DNA of 64,000 nt from Codonopsis lanceolata (lineage: Eukaryota; Streptophyta; Magnoliopsida; Asterales; Campanulaceae), in contig CM028377.1 in assembly GCA_013146195.2 (NCBI GenBank), positions 23,737,980-23,801,979 of the forward strand, in the 5' to 3' direction. Shown here piece after piece: positions 24,009-35,831 of this stretch. The translations under genes were made by a program, and so were the position numbers. The first letter of the stretch is position 1. Each line of letters starts with the position of its first letter. Below the pieces are notes generated by a model. It saw only the letters and a list, made by a program, of their open reading frames with translations, was not told the origin of the DNA and searched no databases.

Positions 24009-24108
24009 NNNNNNNNNNNNNNNNNNNNNNNNNNNNNNNNNNNNNNNNNNNNNNNNNNNNNNNNNNNNNNNNNNNNNNNNNNNNNNNNNNNNNNNNNNNN
24101 NNNNNNNN
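24009..24108. other. Assembly gap of 100 N
   Basis: Exactly 100 N, the conventional size for a gap of unknown length. It falls where two inverted gypsy copies meet, so the true distance, and even the join, is uncertain. Confidence 0.99.
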
Positions 24109-24119
24109 GTGACCATTCG

Positions 24120-24320
24120 TGCTGATACTAGCGGAGCTTTTAGCCTGACTGGGAATCCGGCAAGCCACTCATAGTCGGATCTAGGTGACTGCATATCTTC
24201 GTGAGGACTGGGCAAAGATGTCTACGAACTTTTTGAGGAGATCAACGAGTGCCTTTCTTTCCTCGGACCTCTGAGGTAACTGCACGATTCTCGATTTCTT
24301 TTGATTTCATTGTCCGCACC
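24120..24320 (-). pseudogene. Gypsy pol remnant before the RT core
   Basis: Minus-strand reading gives EERKALVDLLKKFVDIFAQS, the segment that precedes the RT core in gypsy polyproteins, followed by stops at the place where a DMPGLDP-like motif is expected. The gap begins just beyond. Confidence 0.7.
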
Positions 24321-24839
24321 CTGTGTTGATGGTGACGTGTCTTCAAGATTTGCCGATGAATGGCTCCTGCTCCCCTGGTACTGACCGACTGCAAGCTCAA
24401 ACGATAATTTTTATCTTTTGTGTCCATTTTATTAAATGACTCATTATCATAATTATTATTTAACGCTGTTTTTAAATTAGGTGCAACTAGGAATAAGCAA
24501 AGACATCCATATTATTATTATTAAAAGCACATTGTACGGGTTATTACATTGTTGAGGATCCGGGTTTGAGATCCTCAACTATAGGTAGCGGATTGGTAGA
24601 TGACCAACTGTAAAGCTAGGAAAGGATCGGGATAGTATATCCGGCGCCTCAAGTGTCCGCGGTGTCGAGCGGACCGGTCGTGGTGTACCATCTCGCAAAG
24701 GCTTATTGGAAATAGACTCAAACTTAGCAAAGGAGCTTTTCATAATCAGTGCTCTCTGTCTATCATACCTAAAACCTGCCTCCTAAATTTTCATTAGAAA
24801 CTTCGGTTTAGAATTTTAAGCACCATAGTTTTCAATCTT

Positions 24840-25550
24840 CTATGTCAACCTCTCCATTTTGGCGCACGGGAAGGTTGGGTTTGGTATATGTTGGTAGGAT
24901 TATGGAAGGCCGGGTTGTTTTCTCGATCGTGGTATCTCGTAAGGACTTTGGGGTGATAAGGATTTTGGGTCGATATGGATATCGGGTGGATATGGATATT
25001 GACGGTGGTTTGGGCTAGATAGGGATATTTGATTGGATAAGGATTTTGAATGGTAGGGATATTGAGTAGATAAGGATATTGGGTCGATGGGATATTGATT
25101 TGATAGGATTTGGACAAGATATGGATTCGGGTTGGTGGGTTTTGGACAAGATAGGATTCGGGTTGGTGGGTTTTGAGCAGATAGGGATTCGGGTTAGCGG
25201 GTTATGGGTTGGTGTTTGGAGATTGATTTGGAGGAATACATGAAGGTTGATGCTTCTTGGGAACCGTAGGGGAAGATATTTCCTCACCACGGATTTAAAA
25301 TTTTCTATTAGATTAGCCACTTGGCTCATTATACGATCAATAAATGCATCCAAATTTTGGTCTAGCCATTTCAGATTGCCGGAGGCGAACATACCTCGGA
25401 GCCCCCGATGCGTACACCCATAGCCGATCGCTCATTTTCGCCGCCATACCGCTTCGGATCCGCATACCCTTCGAACGATTTCGCCTTCCTCGATTCGAAA
25501 CCGATATCCTCCGATTCGATTGACTAGTTTCCCCGTGATCAATCAACCGC
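24840..25550 (-). pseudogene. Degenerate gag-like region of right gypsy copy
   Basis: Contains inverted-orientation TATCC(A/C)ATATCC-type units (24940-25120) and a more ordered upstream part reading LDAFIDRIMSQVANLIENFK. Two overlapping frames (24845-25117 and 25015-25392) show it is frameshifted. Confidence 0.55.
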
Positions 25551-25952
25551 CAAGATTATCTCGCTTTTCCAGATTCTGCCAAAGCTTCGAGGAAAATTGG
25601 GTTTGGTAGGTATCGTATCGCTGGCCGAGGTCGGGCCGGGGCTTGGAGTACGCCGTGCTTTTTTTATTAGTATTTTATTTTATTTTATTTTTGTTCCCTA
25701 CGCTTGACCTGATAAGCACTCGCTTCATTTTGACAGCCTCGTGACTTTTCTCGAACATGGGATTCTTTCTCCGTAGTATAGGACCAACGTATTCCACACC
25801 GCCTTTCGACTCCAGATCGATCGGGTCGAAAGCGAAGGGCCTATACTTTTTCCAGATCCACCATCCGAAATGGTCTAAGTCGAGCATCCGAGAATTATAA
25901 GTCAGCCCCTGTTTATTTATTTATATTGATATTATTTTTTTTTGTTTTTTTT

Positions 25953-25999
<47 letters not shown>

Positions 26000-26534
26000 G
26001 GCTGACCCACGATTCAAAGATGCAAAAACCGGTCGGTCTCTGAAGTGTCCTGAAAAACTATATGCACTCTACCGTTGGCTTATGCGGGGGTATGGCCATG
26101 GTGTAGGGTAACATTCGAATATATTTACATGCTGCACGTGTGCGGTATCTAAAAAGCAAGAAAGTCTTTATTTATTTTACGATATATAAACGTAAAAAAA
26201 TAAAGCATATATGGCCTGTCTTGCTGTTATGTGTGGATTTTCTCGGCTTTTTATTTTTGAGCGCAAACAAGCAAACACACCATTTTAAGAAATAGAAAGA
26301 AAAGCGAGGAAACTATCTATCCCTATTAATTACAAATTTTGGTCCTATGTCCCCAAAATAAAATGACAGAATAAATGCAGATGTGTATAAACGTACAGAA
26401 TAAAGTGAAAAAGGAAAATGAACCGAATAAATAATATATAGAGCCAGAGTTTAAGTAAAGCCCAACTCTTTTGTCGTGTCGCCTAATTTATTTGTAATAT
26501 ATAATATATATATATATTTTTTTGAATTTTTTCG

Positions 26535-26537
<3 letters not shown>

Positions 26538-26594
<57 letters not shown>
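26538..26594. repeat. (TA)n microsatellite
   Basis: Uninterrupted TA dinucleotides of about 57 bp inside the right gypsy copy. A second TA run is at 25955-25995. Confidence 0.95.
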
Positions 26595-26597
<3 letters not shown>

Positions 26598-26805
26598 ATA
26601 CTCTTAAACACGCACCGTAATGTATCTGAACGAAGCTCGCTGCCAGATGGAGGATCATATCCACAAATATGACCACGGTCGTATGGGAACACTTTATTCA
26701 AATGCGTAAATTAATATGACAAGCATACTGCAGCCAGGAACAAATAAAAACAAAAAAGTTTTATTTTACGAGTCTAGCCCTCCATTTTATTTAAAATAAA
26801 ACAAC

Positions 26806-26823
26806 TCCCCAGTAGAGTCGCCA
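26806..26823 (-). other. Primer binding site, tRNA-Arg type
   Basis: On the minus strand TGGCGACTCTACTGGGGA, three bases downstream of the LTR end, complementary to the 3' end expected for a plant tRNA-Arg. This diagnoses the TAT/Ogre lineage. Confidence 0.8.
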
Positions 26824-26826
26824 CCG

Positions 26827-28619
26827 TGAGGTTCCTGGGCGACTCGCCCCTGGATAGGGGTGCGCGTGCAGATGCGGACACCACCGCTTGCTCTCATTCC
26901 ACCCTCCCTTGTTTAGGGGAAGACGAAATCAAAAGTGCGAGAGGATTGATGTCTATATTAGCACGTTGGAATGTGCCTCGGTTGCCTTGAGTGGATTTTG
27001 TATCCAATATGGGAACCGATGGTTTCCTCGCATCAAGTTATCCCTTGTTTGGGATACCAGATATGGGAATGCATTACCCTTTCATTCCCATTTTCCCTTT
27101 TTAGGGGAAAACGAAAAGTGCAAGAAAGGATATTGCGACGCCCCCACTATGGATTTATTGAAAATAGCCTTATGGCCCATTCAGATTACTATGAGAGCTT
27201 TGGGTTTCCCGCATCAAGTTATCCCTTGTTTAGGGGATACCAGGATATGTGAATGCATCACCCCTCCATTCTCATATCTCCCTTTTTAGGGGAGAACGGA
27301 AAGTGCAAAGAGGGAATGTTGCGAGGCCCCACCGAATCCGAAAGTTTTAGAGTCGCCATCTTTATTTTAAGGCAAATAAAGCAAAACCAAAGAAAAGAAA
27401 ATAAACCGAGAAAAAGAAAACGGGTTCGGAGGCTAAGTTACGAGTTGGGAAGGTGCTAGGCACCCAACTCTCAGCCTTTCGTCTCGAAATGGTTTTTGGC
27501 TGAAGTATGCTTATTGTCATATTTATTTAGCAAATAAATAAGGTATTAAAATGACAGGGAAATTTAAACAAATACATACGTGGCCACATTATTTACGGAC
27601 TCGCAGCCGTCTCTTTCCAATAATTACAAGCATATTTAATAATATTTGGCCATTATAACGGCTCTTTTACATAATGTTTCATATTCTAATCCAGGCAGCA
27701 CAACGGCTTATATGGGCTACATTGCGCCGGATTTAAATAACAACTTTTAAAAATAAATAAAAGACAGAAAATATAAATAAATAAAAATAACGACGCTCTT
27801 AAAGGTTTTACCTTTTTAGAGCGGCGTGTGTCTCCTTCCTCGCCCCGGGGAGAGGGAGTCTTTTTGTTGTTTGTGTGGCTGTTGTTTTGAGTTGGGCAGA
27901 ATGACTGCTTTATTTCTGAGGGTTTGGGCTTATCAACTCGAGCAGAGTGACAACTTATTTGGGTAGGTTTTGGCCTTTTTAGTTGGGCGGAACCTAGACT
28001 TAATTTTTTACTTTTCAGCTCGTTACTCGAGCAAAGTAACTACTTACTTTGGGATTTTTGGACTGGGGAAGTGAGGTGGACACCTAACAACTAGGCTAGG
28101 GATCACTTATAACATATGGGTTTTTATTTTGGCAGAGTTTGGACGGAGTTTGGAGATTCTAGGGGCTTCCACTCACCTATCTCGCACCTCTCGTACTAAC
28201 CTATCGGTATATCGCAGAAGCAGAGCTTCGCTGCGATTTTTCTATCGCGTAAACTGAGCAGCGGAAATGAGAGGCCGGGGGTCTCTATTTATAATAGAGG
28301 CTGAGGACGCGCTGGGCATTTCTCCGTTTGTTTCCCTTGCATTGGTGAGTTGTACCTTGTGCTTCAAAAGTTGTACTATCCGGCTTCTGAGAGAGCGCAC
28401 AGTGGCTTGCATGGTGCGGCCAAGGACTCCTTGGTGTGGCACCATGCCCTTTTGTAACTTTCAAAATTTTGCACTTTCCCCCCTGCAGTTCACTGTTTCG
28501 CGCATCCTGCTTTTCCTTTTGCATTTTTGATTCCTGTAACTTGACATTCGTTAAGTTTTAACAGTTCTTGATATTTTATGTCAGTCACATACCATGGGTA
28601 CGAAATTTGGGTGTCTACA
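26827..28619 (-). repeat. 5' LTR of right gypsy copy
   Basis: About 1.79 kb, beginning (minus strand) TGTAGACACCCAAATTTCG and ending CTCA. The inner two thirds matches the left LTR; the outer third is copy-specific. Confidence 0.8.
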
Positions 28620-28677
28620 GTATCGCCTCTGTTTCCTTAAAAAAATTACAAATAAATAAAATTACAAATAAAAGTTT

Positions 28678-29045
28678 TAATTTTTTCTCCACTATATGAT
28701 CATAATGTTTTAATTGATTATCGAAAAGTCTTCATTTTCAATTTGTTATTTTAGACTTTTTTGAAACATGATTAAAACATATATTGATTTATTTAAATAT
28801 TGACACCCTCCAGTACTGACATCCTCCCCTACTCACGCCGTGCCATAGGCACGTTTAATTTTTTTCTCCATTATATGATCATAATGTTTTAATTGATTAT
28901 CGAGAAGTCTTCATTTTCAATTTGTTATTTTAGACTTTTTTGAAACATGATTAAAACATATATTGATTTATTTAAATATTGACACCTTCCAGTACTGACA
29001 TCCTCCCTACTCACGTCGTGCCATAGGCACGAGCACAAAGACTAG
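28678..29045 (+). mobile_element. Tandem Helitron 3' ends
   Basis: Two near-identical ~180-bp units (28678-28856 and 28857-29045). Each contains TATATGATCATAATG, TTTAAATATTGACACC and the hairpin CGTGCC-ATA-GGCACG. Only the second has the complete end: hairpin 29016-29032, GCACAAAGA, CTAG (29042-29045), then T. The same 3' sequence recurs at 41120-41319. The matching 5' end was not found, perhaps displaced by the gypsy insertions. Confidence 0.75.
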
Positions 29046-29046
29046 T

Positions 29047-29844
29047 TATAGAATAGTGAGTCTAAATGAATAAAGACCTATAAAAATTATAGGTCTCATG
29101 TAAGACAGTCTACGTGAGGTGTGGTTAGCCCCAACCTTTGTATTATACAGTTTATACCCTTACAACCTCAAGTACTACATTAGTTAACCTACGATCTTAC
29201 GGAGGGAAAAATTAATGTATTCTGGAGCTTACTATTCACATATGTAAACAAATTTCCTCTTTCTATTTCTTCAAGTAGAACTTTTCATCATAATTTTTCT
29301 AGAATATGGATTGCTATCTATGTTACATGGGAGGAGTTAGTGTACTATTTTAGGATGTTAATTTAAACACTTCATTTTCAAAAATTATATTTATGATCTT
29401 TTAACTTAAACATCTTGTTTATGCTTAAGCATTTTGTAATTATTACAACTCTAATTGTACTACTATGATTCCTAATTATGAAAAAACAAACTTAGAAAAG
29501 ACAGCTTGATTGGTATTTAGTGTGAGACAGATAGGTCTGGGCAAATTTGTCTAACCCACTCATTATTTTTTCTCTTTTTTTTTCCCTAAAAATTGTCACT
29601 TGATGTTCTAAATGCGTCACTATTAACCTTTAAAAATATCACTTTGTATCTTAATTAAAAATTATCACTTATTTTGCAACCAATCTTTCAATCGGTAGAA
29701 AATGACCCAGTCAAAATGTACCACCTTACGACGATCTATCAAAGCTTTGAGAGGGAGCGCAAAGTTCATATTTCAACAAATCTTACGCTCGTGTTTGGAG
29801 GTTAAAATAGATTTGTAGAAAAGGCTAAAAGAGATAAAGAATTA
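29047..29844. other. Intergenic with a repeat fragment
   Basis: No gene seen. Segment 29583-29680 (CTAAAAATTGTCACTTGATG and TCACTTT words) is a direct relative of 31768-31860 on the far side of elements D1 and D2. Confidence 0.5.
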
Positions 29845-30694
29845 GGAAAAATTACGGGTCTGTCCATTTTTTGAAATTTCTAATCGCTAAAGTACCCTCT
29901 TTCTTTTTTAACCAGAAAAAGTTACTTTTGGTGGCAAAATAACTACAATACCCTTAATGAACCGTAGGCGCGCTACGAATGTCAGTATTTTTACACCGTG
30001 GTTCATCAATTTTTTTGCATTATTTTTTACACCGCGGTTCAATAGTTTAATTGCCTAGATTAATTGCACCACGATTCATTGATTTTATTGCATTAATTTT
30101 ACACTGCGGTTCAATAGTTTAACTGTCTAGTCTAATTGCACTGTGATTCATCAATCTTATTGCATTAATTTTTGTACTGTGATTCAATAGTTTAATTATG
30201 TAGTCTAATTGTACCGCGCGATTCATCAATATTTGTATTGCGATTCATTAATTTTATTGCATTATTTTTTTGCACCGCGATTCAATAGTTTAATTGACTA
30301 GTCTATTTGCACCGTGATTCAAATATAGTTTAATTGCCTAATTTAATTGCACCACGGTTCAAAATCGTAATGAAACAGACCATTTTCTCAGTCTTCTTCT
30401 TGTTTCTCCTCCGTCGTAAGTCTTCTTATTCATCCTCCTTCACCTTCGTCCCTACTGTGAAAATCCTCCAACCCAACACATTTTCATTAAAGTTTCGTAG
30501 TTAATGATTCAGAAAACTCATTTCGTTGCGCAACAATGATAATTTTCGAATTCAAAGTGTGTTGCTGGAGCTATTGAAGGAGATGATGACATTTTCATAA
30601 CACTATTTCGAAAAGTGGTCTTTTGCGGTTGAAAAAAAAACTGTGAACTTTTGAAGTTAAAAACTAAGAAAAAAGGACCGGTCATAATTTTACC
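29845..30694. mobile_element. TIR element D1 with CCGCGATTCA array
   Basis: The left end (AAAAATTACGGGTCTGTCC, then TTTTTTGAAATTTCTAA) and the reverse complement of the right end (AAAATTATGACCGGTCC, then TTTTTTC) are inverted repeats. As in element A, TGGCAAAATAACTACAATACC and CTTAATGAA lie just inside. An array at about 29985-30360 repeats CACCGCGRTTCA-TCAATTTTATTGCATTA and TTCAATAGTTTAATTG-CTAGT. The right third has a leader-like TTCTCCTCCGTCGTAAG segment but no gene. Confidence 0.65.
29985..30360. repeat. Minisatellite of CCGCGATTCA-containing units
   Basis: About five units of roughly 70-75 bp. Each contains two versions of C(A/C)CCGCGATTCA / CACCGCGGTTCA separated by ATCAATTTTATTGCATTA and AATAGTTTAATTG. 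Confidence 0.8.
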
Positions 30695-30798
30695 CAATAA
30701 ATTAATTGGAGGGAGGGTGGGGGCGAATGCACAATAGATGACTCAGGTTTGAGGCCCAAGTTCGCCTTTCAGGATATGAAGGAAAGTAATTAAGAAAA

Positions 30799-31730
30799 AT
30801 GAAAAATTATGGGGCCGATCCACTTTTCAATGTTTCTAATAGCTACAGCCTACAGTCCCGTGTTTTTTTTTTCAAATCGGAAAGGACACTTTTGAGGTAA
30901 AAAAGACTACGATGCTCTTAATAAATATGATGCGCGCTACATAAATGAATTCCAGTGCATTGACTATTGAACCGCGATTTATCAATTTTATTGCATTAAT
31001 GTTTGTATTGCTGTTCAATAGTTTAATTACCTACTCTAATTGCACCGCGATTCATTAATTTTATTGCATTAATTTTTGCATCGCGGTTCAATAGTTTAAT
31101 TGTCAAGTACTGCTCCGCGATTCATTAATTTTATTGTATTGATTATTTGCACAGCGGTTAGTTTAATTGCACTGCGGTACTAACTTTTATGTACCGCGAT
31201 GAATTAATTTTTGAACCGCGATACATACACCTAATCCAAGTTGTATCGCGATATCAATATCTATGTACCGCGATACATAAAATATTATCTAATCCAGTTT
31301 GCACCGCGATACAAAATTATAAAGAATCAGACCACGTGTCTCCGCCTGCTTATTTTATTTCTTCCGTCGTAAGCCTTCTTTTTCCTCCTCCTTCGTCTCA
31401 ACTGAAAAATCCTTCAATCTAGCACAGAGATACATTACAGTTTCGTAATTCATGAATAAAAAAACCGTTTACCTTTCGGGGGCATTGCCCTCGAACCCCA
31501 CGAGGGGGCGCTGCCCCTGCGACCTGACCGGGAAGATCGATCTTCGTTTCATTGCCCAACAATTGTGATTTTCGAATTCAAAGTGTGTTACCGGAACTGT
31601 TGAATGAGACGATGACATTTTTTGGACAATATTTTGAAGAAAAAAAAAGTGGACTTTTGCGGTTGAAAAAAAAAGGGGCACTGGAGGGGTTAGAAACTTC
31701 AAAAAATGAACCGACCAGAATTTTATCATA
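30799..31730. mobile_element. TIR element D2, tandem relative of D1
   Basis: Same orientation and architecture as D1: left end AAAAATTATGGGGCCGATCC, right end in reverse complement AAAATTCTGGTCGGTTC, and the CCGCGATTCA array at about 30960-31320. The right third aligns with that of D1 (CCGTCGTAAG, TTTTCGAATTCAAAGTGTGTT, GTGG-CTTTTGCGGTTGAAAAAAAA) except for a GC-rich insert at about 31477-31545. Confidence 0.65.
31477..31545. repeat. GC-rich hairpin-prone insert in element D2
   Basis: Contains GGGGGCATTGCCC, CCCCACGAGGGGGCGCTG and CCCCTGCG. It is strikingly GC-rich against AT-rich surroundings, with several self-complementary words, and absent at the corresponding place in D1 (about 30510). 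Confidence 0.65.
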
Positions 31731-32624
31731 AGAAAAAACAAAAAATATTTTAATTTTCTTTTCTTGTGGCCTAAAAATTGTTACTTGATGCTCTAAAAGC
31801 ATCATTTTTGCCTTAAAAACATTACTTTTGGCATTGAAGGTGTCACTTTGTTTCTTAAATGAAACATATTACTCTTTTTTTAAAAAAAATTTGTTAGTTT
31901 CGCCTTAAAAGCATCAATATTGACCATACAAGTGACACTTTGCCCCTTTTATAGTGTCCATATGCATTTACATCAACATTATCACTTTAAATGAAAATTA
32001 TAATTTTTTTTCATTAAAAACGTCACTTTCTCTCTTCTAAGTGTTACTATCGACTTTAAAAGTGTCACCGGAGATGCAAATTATGGTGATTCGTTGGAAT
32101 ATTTTTACCTTTCACCAACTTCGAAGCCTTGTGGAAAAAAATGGCTTGCTATCGTCTCAATAGGAAAACGACTGCCTCTGACGAGGTTCCCGGCACATCA
32201 ACACCACGAGAGGACCTAGTGAGATCTTCCACAATGGAAATGTCGATGAAGTGTTTCTTGCTTCGTATCCAGTTGGATGACTAGGAAGAGTTAGATATGA
32301 AATGAATAGGGTGGACTTGGGTTTTTATTTGGCAATTGGATTGTTATTGAAATCTCGATCTGAAAAACTTCAATTTGTCTTGGATCCGAATGAGATAGAA
32401 TGTGAATGAACGAGGTGGTGAAGTCTTTCTCTTTGTTGATGCGGGGGAAAGAGTGTCAGGCAGCGAGGGAGGGTAAGTGCAAAAAACCATGTAGTACTAT
32501 TTCGGTTGATGAATAAAGATTTGAGTCTTGAGCACCGTTTTACGATTTAAAATTTTCAAAATGATATCACAGAAGACCTACACTCTAATTCTTTAATTTT
32601 TAAACGTAGACTTTTCATAGTAAA
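31731..32624. other. Intergenic, TCACTTT-repeat region
   Basis: At 31768-32070 many TCACTTT/ATTACTTTT words recur in AT-rich DNA, related to 29583-29680. No gene seen up to 32624. Confidence 0.45.
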
Positions 32625-33303
32625 ACGTCGTTTGTTTCACGGAAAATGATTTTAGAAAATAATTTATGGAAAATGAAAAAGATTTCATTTTTAGGTGTTT
32701 GGTAAATCTTTTGAAAATATGCCGGAAAATATTTTTGGATATTTGGCAAACACACAGAAAATATTATGGAAAACAATATAAGAATAAATACAAAAAATAT
32801 ATTTTAATATTAATGCTCATATTGAATATAAGATAGTGTTGAATTTTAAATAATTTTCCTTCAGTAACCGTTAATTTATGATTAGTGGTGTCAAAAAAAT
32901 AAAGTCCAACTTTTTTCAATTTCACAAATATAAAAACAATTGATAATTGATATGAAAAAAAAAAAAACGCTTTAAAAAAGAAAATGGACATTGTTTGGGA
33001 AATCCTTAAATAATATAGTTGACACTAGTGAGTATTTATAAAATTATAATTTATAAATAGTGTGCACAAACTCCATTTATATTTCTAAAAAAATTATTTA
33101 TTGAGGGAAATATTGTATGTGTACGTAAATATGTGTAATTATGGAAGAGACGGATGAGTGCTCGAATATTTGGAAAATAAAAACTTCATTTTTCGTTTAC
33201 TTGAAAAAGCTATTACGTTGAGAATATTTTCTTGAGGTTAACAAATATTGAAAAATAAAGAAAACGTTTTCCGAAAGTCATTTTTCGTAAAACAAATGGA
33301 GCC
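32625..33303. mobile_element. TIR MITE with GTTTGTTTYACGGAAAATG ends
   Basis: Left end CGTTTGTTTCACGGAAAATG and the reverse complement of the right end ATTTGTTTTACGAAAAATG, followed by ACTTTCGGAAAACG, are inverted repeats of a MITE type widespread in plants. The AT-rich interior is non-coding and no clear target duplication is visible. Confidence 0.6.
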
Positions 33304-33479
33304 TAAGAGTGTAAGACATATGAAGTATTATATTTGCACTATTTTTATTTTTTAAAACCTTTTTTACAATACATATACATGCTCCGAAGAAATAGGGCAG
33401 AAATGTCTTGCAACGCGTCTGCATACTATTCGGCCTTAGCACGTTTAGGTGACCAACCTGTCGTGCCAACCCTTTAGCA

Positions 33480-33488
33480 AAACCCTAA
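33480..33488 (+). promoter_or_regulatory. Telo-box of the RPL18 promoter
   Basis: A perfect AAACCCTAA lies about 100 bp upstream of the start codon at 33588, as is typical for plant ribosomal protein genes. Confidence 0.8.
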
Positions 33489-33587
33489 GTAGAGCTGGTA
33501 ATCACCTTCGTATAAAAGCCGCCCTTACCACTCAAATCTCCTCCATAGCTGCAGCGGCCGGTAAGGAAATCAAAGCTTCAAAACAAA

Positions 33588-35831
33588 ATGGTAAAACTCC
33601 TCATCTCTGTATACGCCATTTTCGATCTTGTAATAACTCCAATTGTGTCATTTTGGTAGGGTATCGATCTAGTCGCCGGCGGCAAGAGTAAGAAAACCAA
33701 GCGCACCGCCCCTAAGTCCGATGATATCTACCTCAAGCTCCTTGTCAAGGTTTCTCTCTTTCTCTCTCTCTCCATCTATGTGTGCGTTTTAGAGTGTTTC
33801 TCTTCCTTTTGCATCATTGAATTTGTGTTTCCGCGGGGATGTTTATCACTTCTGCAATAGTGAATTTGTACGTTTGAAGGCGTTTCTCACATTTCTGCGA
33901 GTGTGTGTTAGTATGTGTTTCTCTCACTTCTGCAACTGTGAACTTGTTTTTATGTGTTTTAGTTTGTGTTTCTCTCCGCTACTAGATCGTGGATTTGTTG
34001 CTACATGTTTTTTCTGTTTGTTCCGTGAGTGTTGATTTTATTAAGGTTTTGATTACTTGATTTGTGGCTTTTATGTTCTAGTTGTACCGGTTTCTTGTTA
34101 GGAGGACTGGCAGCAAATTCAATGCTGTGATATTGAAGCGGTTGTTTATGAGCAAAATCAACAAGCCTCCGGTGTCTCTCTCTAGGTTGGTTGGGTTCAT
34201 GGAAGGAAAGGTTTGTAATTTACGTGTTTAATTTCTTGTGCATTTATGTTAATCATTGTTTTCTAATAAGTTCAATATGCTCTATTGTTTTGGGATTTGA
34301 TTGAGTGGAAGGAGATCAACCATGTAGAGAAAATCGTTTCCCACATTTATTTTCCTAGATAAGAGAAGTTAGGAAAATGTAAGCATGAGAGAAGTCTGAA
34401 GATAAGGCTAGATTTGATTTTAGAAAATACAAGTGAAAAGAGAATTATTAGGATTATAATATTTATCAGAAAATGTCTGTCTTTGGTGATGGGCTGCCAT
34501 TCTTATATTGGAGTATAAGTGTATAACCGTGATACTCAATAGCCAGTATTCTATAAGTATAAGCTACTTTAATCATTCATCCCTTTGTCTAGTTTTTCTT
34601 TCCCTTCCAGTATCTGGAACCAACAGTTTAGTACCCTTGGCAATCGTCCTTATCCTTGATCTAACACAATGTTCGATAATTTTAGGTTTAGATTGTTCAC
34701 AAGGGAAAAGTAACTTGAAGGAACATATTTTTCCCTGTTTTTTATCCTATACCAAGACCCATGAGCCAAACCATATATTGTGCTTAGATTTACAGGTGTA
34801 TATATGCCTTTTGGATTTTCAGGAGGAGAAGATAGCTGTGCTTGTTGGAACTGTGACTGATGACACCAGGGTTTATGAGGTGCCGCCTATGAAAGTGACT
34901 GCTCTGAGGTTCACAGAAACTGCAAGAGCTAGAATTGAGAAAGCTGGAGGGGAGTGTTTGACTTTTGATCAGCTCGCTCTGAGGGCTCCTCTTGGTCAAA
35001 ACACGGTATGTTTTTGATCATCATATCCTGCATTTATTTCTTAGTTGTATTTAATAGTTTGCATATAAAGCTAATTATAAGTACCCTGGAACACCCTCGG
35101 ACATTGTTTAGTAGTCATTCAGTTCATTGTCCAATAGTTCTGTTTAAACCATTGTCCACCTTGTCAGTATCACACTACTTGACATGACAGCATGTGCCAT
35201 AGACATTGAAACAATATTGGAGTATAGAAAGGGATACATTTTCTGGGAATAACTAATGTAGTGGAGTGCCCTATAGATATAGTTCTGGCTAGTTTATGTG
35301 ATGTGGATACTAAATGTTGGGTGTATCCAAGCAGGAGTAGAATAAGAGCGATACAGTTATCTAAACAGTAAGTTTATTAGACAGATGCCACTTTCTTGCT
35401 GATGTTTGTGGATTTTGTATGCCCTTTGAAATATTGTTGCAACTTCTTCTGGAAGCGTACACATACTTTTCAATGTTTTATTGCGATTTGGATATGCTAT
35501 TTTCTGTTAATTTCTGTGCAAGCCTTGTTGGGATCGTTGATCTTAAACAGAATGACATTTTGTTAATATAGTTGGTTTTGCCATGCTCCAGTCAGGCAAT
35601 CACCAGGCGATCTGTAATCAATGTAAATTGTATTGGTGGTTTGATGTTAGTCTACTTTTGTCCTTGTTTTAGGTCCTTCTTAGAGGACCCAAGAATGCTC
35701 GTGAAGCAGTGAGACATTTTGGCAAAGCTCCTGGTGTGCCACACAGTCACACCAAACCTTATGTACGGTCCAAGGGAAGGAAGTTTGAGAAAGCTAGAGG
35801 AAGAAGAAACAGCAGAGGGTTCAGAAACTGA
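33588..35831 (+). CDS. RPL18: 60S ribosomal protein L18 (eL18)
   Basis: Cytosolic large-subunit ribosomal protein. Five exons: 33588-33590 (only the ATG), 33660-33749, 34082-34210, 34823-35005 and 35673-35831. All junctions are GT/AG and phase 0, giving 187 codons plus TGA, the usual length. It reads M|GIDLVAGGKSKKTKRTAPK, LYRFLVRRTGSKFN, KPPVSLSRLVGFMEGK, EEKIAVLVGTVTDDTR, ... and ends GRKFEKARGRRNSRGFRN. Placing the start codon alone in exon 1 puts intron 1 directly after the initiator Met; GTAAAA follows the ATG and TTGGTAG precedes GGTATCGAT. The gene appears intact. Confidence 0.97.

Larger units (their letters stand above)
24109..28619 (-). mobile_element. TAT/Ogre-like Ty3/gypsy retrotransposon, right copy (minus strand), runs into gap
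   Basis: Read on the minus strand: 5' LTR 28619-26827 (TGTAGACACC ... CTCA), primer site 26823-26806, gag-like region about 25550-24840, and the start of pol near 24310-24120, where the gap cuts it. It is the reverse-complement relative of 17612-21700, with moderate divergence and copy-specific indels, so it is a separate, older insertion rather than an exact assembly mirror. Neither outer flank gives a shared 5-bp duplication with the left copy (GGTTC before 17612, GTATC after 28619). Confidence 0.82.

Noticed and set aside
23983..24215. Frames spanning the N run
   Set aside because: They are bridged by undetermined bases and have no support.
17612..28619. Single large LTR insertion flanked by the two LTRs
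   Set aside because: The two LTRs are in opposite orientation and outer 5-bp flanks differ (GGTTC and GTATC), so they cannot be the two LTRs of one element.
29985..31320. Regularly spaced repeats that could look like a CRISPR array
   Set aside because: Eukaryotic sequence; spacers are themselves repeats, unit lengths vary, and no cas genes exist. They are minisatellites within TIR elements.
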